Assembly: GCA_041396705.1 (NCBI GenBank)
Contig: JAWKYB010000013.1
Coordinates: 1 to 64,000 of the forward strand
Origin: Alphaproteobacteria bacterium
GTDB lineage: Bacteria; Pseudomonadota; Alphaproteobacteria; CALKHQ01
DNA length: 64,000 nucleotides
Reading direction: 5' to 3'
Notes under the pieces: model-generated
Seen by the model: only the letters and a program-made list of their open reading frames with translations
What the model was told of the DNA's origin: nothing
Databases searched by the model: none
Shown: positions 63,374 to 64,000 of the stretch, one piece after another
How the letters are laid out: each line of letters begins with the position of its first letter
Position numbering within the stretch: position 1 is the first letter of the stretch
Translations under genes and position numbers: made by a program

Positions 63374-64000
63374 CTAAACGCCGACCAGCAGCCGCGCCGG
63401 ATCCTCGATCGCTTCCTTGATGCGCACCAGGAAGGTCACCGCCTCGCGGCCGTCGATGATGCGGTGGTCGTAGCTCAGCGCGACATACATCATCGGCCGC
63501 AGCTCGATCTTGCCGCCGACTTCCATCGGTCGCTGCTGGATCTTGTGCATGCCGAGGATGCCCGACTGCGGCGGGTTGATGATCGGGGTCGACAGGAGCG
63601 AGCCGTAGACGCCGCCGTTGGTGATGGTGAAGGTGCCACCGGTCAGCTCGGCCATCGACAGCTTGCCGTCGCGCGCCCGCACCGCCATGTCGACGATCGC
63701 GCCCTCGATCTCGGCGAAGCTCATCGAGTCGGCGCCGCGCAGCACCGGCACCACCAGACCCTGCGGCGTGCCGACCGCGACGCCGATGTCGTAGTAGTTC
63801 TTGTAGATCAGCTCGTCGCCGTAGATCTCGGCGTTGACCGCCGGCAGCTCCTTCAGCGCCTCGATCGCCCCCTTGACGAAGAACGACATGAAGCCGAGCC
63901 GCACGCCGTGCTTCTTCTCGAACGCGTCCTTGTACTGGTTGCGCAGCGCCATCACCGCGGTCATGTCGACCTCGTTGAAGGTGGTCAGCATCGCCGCCGT
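63374..64000 (-). CDS. odhB: Dihydrolipoyl succinyltransferase (2-oxoglutarate dehydrogenase E2), C-terminal part
   Basis: The frame is open at the end of the window, so the lipoyl and E1/E3-binding domains lie beyond. The catalytic domain is seen: [99 protein letters not shown] and the active-site His-Asp in [20 protein letters not shown]. It makes succinyl-CoA. The match is to the succinyl type rather than the acetyl type; sucA is expected upstream. Together with sdh and zapE this is a TCA-cycle neighbourhood. Confidence 0.94.
   Translation of the reverse strand, partial: TAAMLTTFNEVDMTAVMALRNQYKDAFEKKHGVRLGFMSFFVKGAIEALKELPAVNAEIYGDELIYKNYYDIGVAVGTPQGLVVPVLRGADSMSFAEIEGAIVDMAVRARDGKLSMAELTGGTFTITNGGVYGSLLSTPIINPPQSGILGMHKIQQRPMEVGGKIELRPMMYVALSYDHRIIDGREAVTFLVRIKEAIEDPARLLVGV

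Overview
The window is a GC-rich, gene-dense stretch of an alphaproteobacterial chromosome. The lineage call rests on ctrA and chpT beside flagellar and chemotaxis genes, a DUF3553 gene, a GAAC-N7-GAAC LexA box, a ZapE gene between the sdh genes and odhB, and many small secreted proteins. The flhF-flhG / fliJ-fliI / ctrA / che / chpT order resembles Rhodospirillales-like bacteria, but that rank is an inference. The organism appears flagellated, chemotactic, aerobic (succinate dehydrogenase, odhB) and probably able to oxidise formate.

Layout. 1-5 kb: flagellar placement and export genes (flhF end, flhG, a FliK-like gene, then fliJ and fliI on the other strand). 5-13 kb: ctrA, then a che operon on the minus strand (cheA-cheW-cheY-cheB-cheR) and chpT. 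13-18 kb: DUF3553 gene and a two-gene NAD-dependent formate dehydrogenase in which FdsG and FdsB are fused. 17.9-19.4 kb: a membrane-active-looking protein and an M91 (NleD-like) zinc metallopeptidase, possibly an effector locus. 19.4-24.6 kb: Mpo1-like protein, asd, TPR glycosyltransferase-like protein, lipoprotein, pyridoxal kinase, PAS protein. 24.6-30.6 kb: a tight five-gene minus-strand cluster (NTase/kinase fusion, sugar nucleotidyltransferase, glycosyltransferase, phytanoyl-CoA-type dioxygenase, SAF-domain oxidoreductase) that looks like an uncharacterised glycan-building pathway. 30.7-38.2 kb: small secreted proteins and lipoproteins, a Cys/Met PLP enzyme, nhaA, carbonic anhydrase, creD. 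38.3-44 kb: lysE and the sdhCDAB locus, interrupted between sdhA and sdhB by an SOS-type dinB with a LexA box and a REP-like inverted repeat. 44.2-48.9 kb: an acidic-tailed secreted protein and six tandem paralogous secreted peptidoglycan-binding-like proteins. 49-58.7 kb: zapE, two chemoreceptors with the same type of terminator, a FrcBCA-type sugar ABC transporter. 58.7-64 kb: secreted proteins, an EamA exporter divergent from an ArsR regulator, a second PAS protein, and the 3' part of odhB.

Four genes (cheY, chpT, nhaA, dinB) carry reading-frame breaks, five in total, inside otherwise perfectly conserved proteins. Because cheY and chpT are core genes, small indel errors in the assembly are the simplest explanation. 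I saw no tRNA, rRNA, CRISPR array, transposase or prophage.
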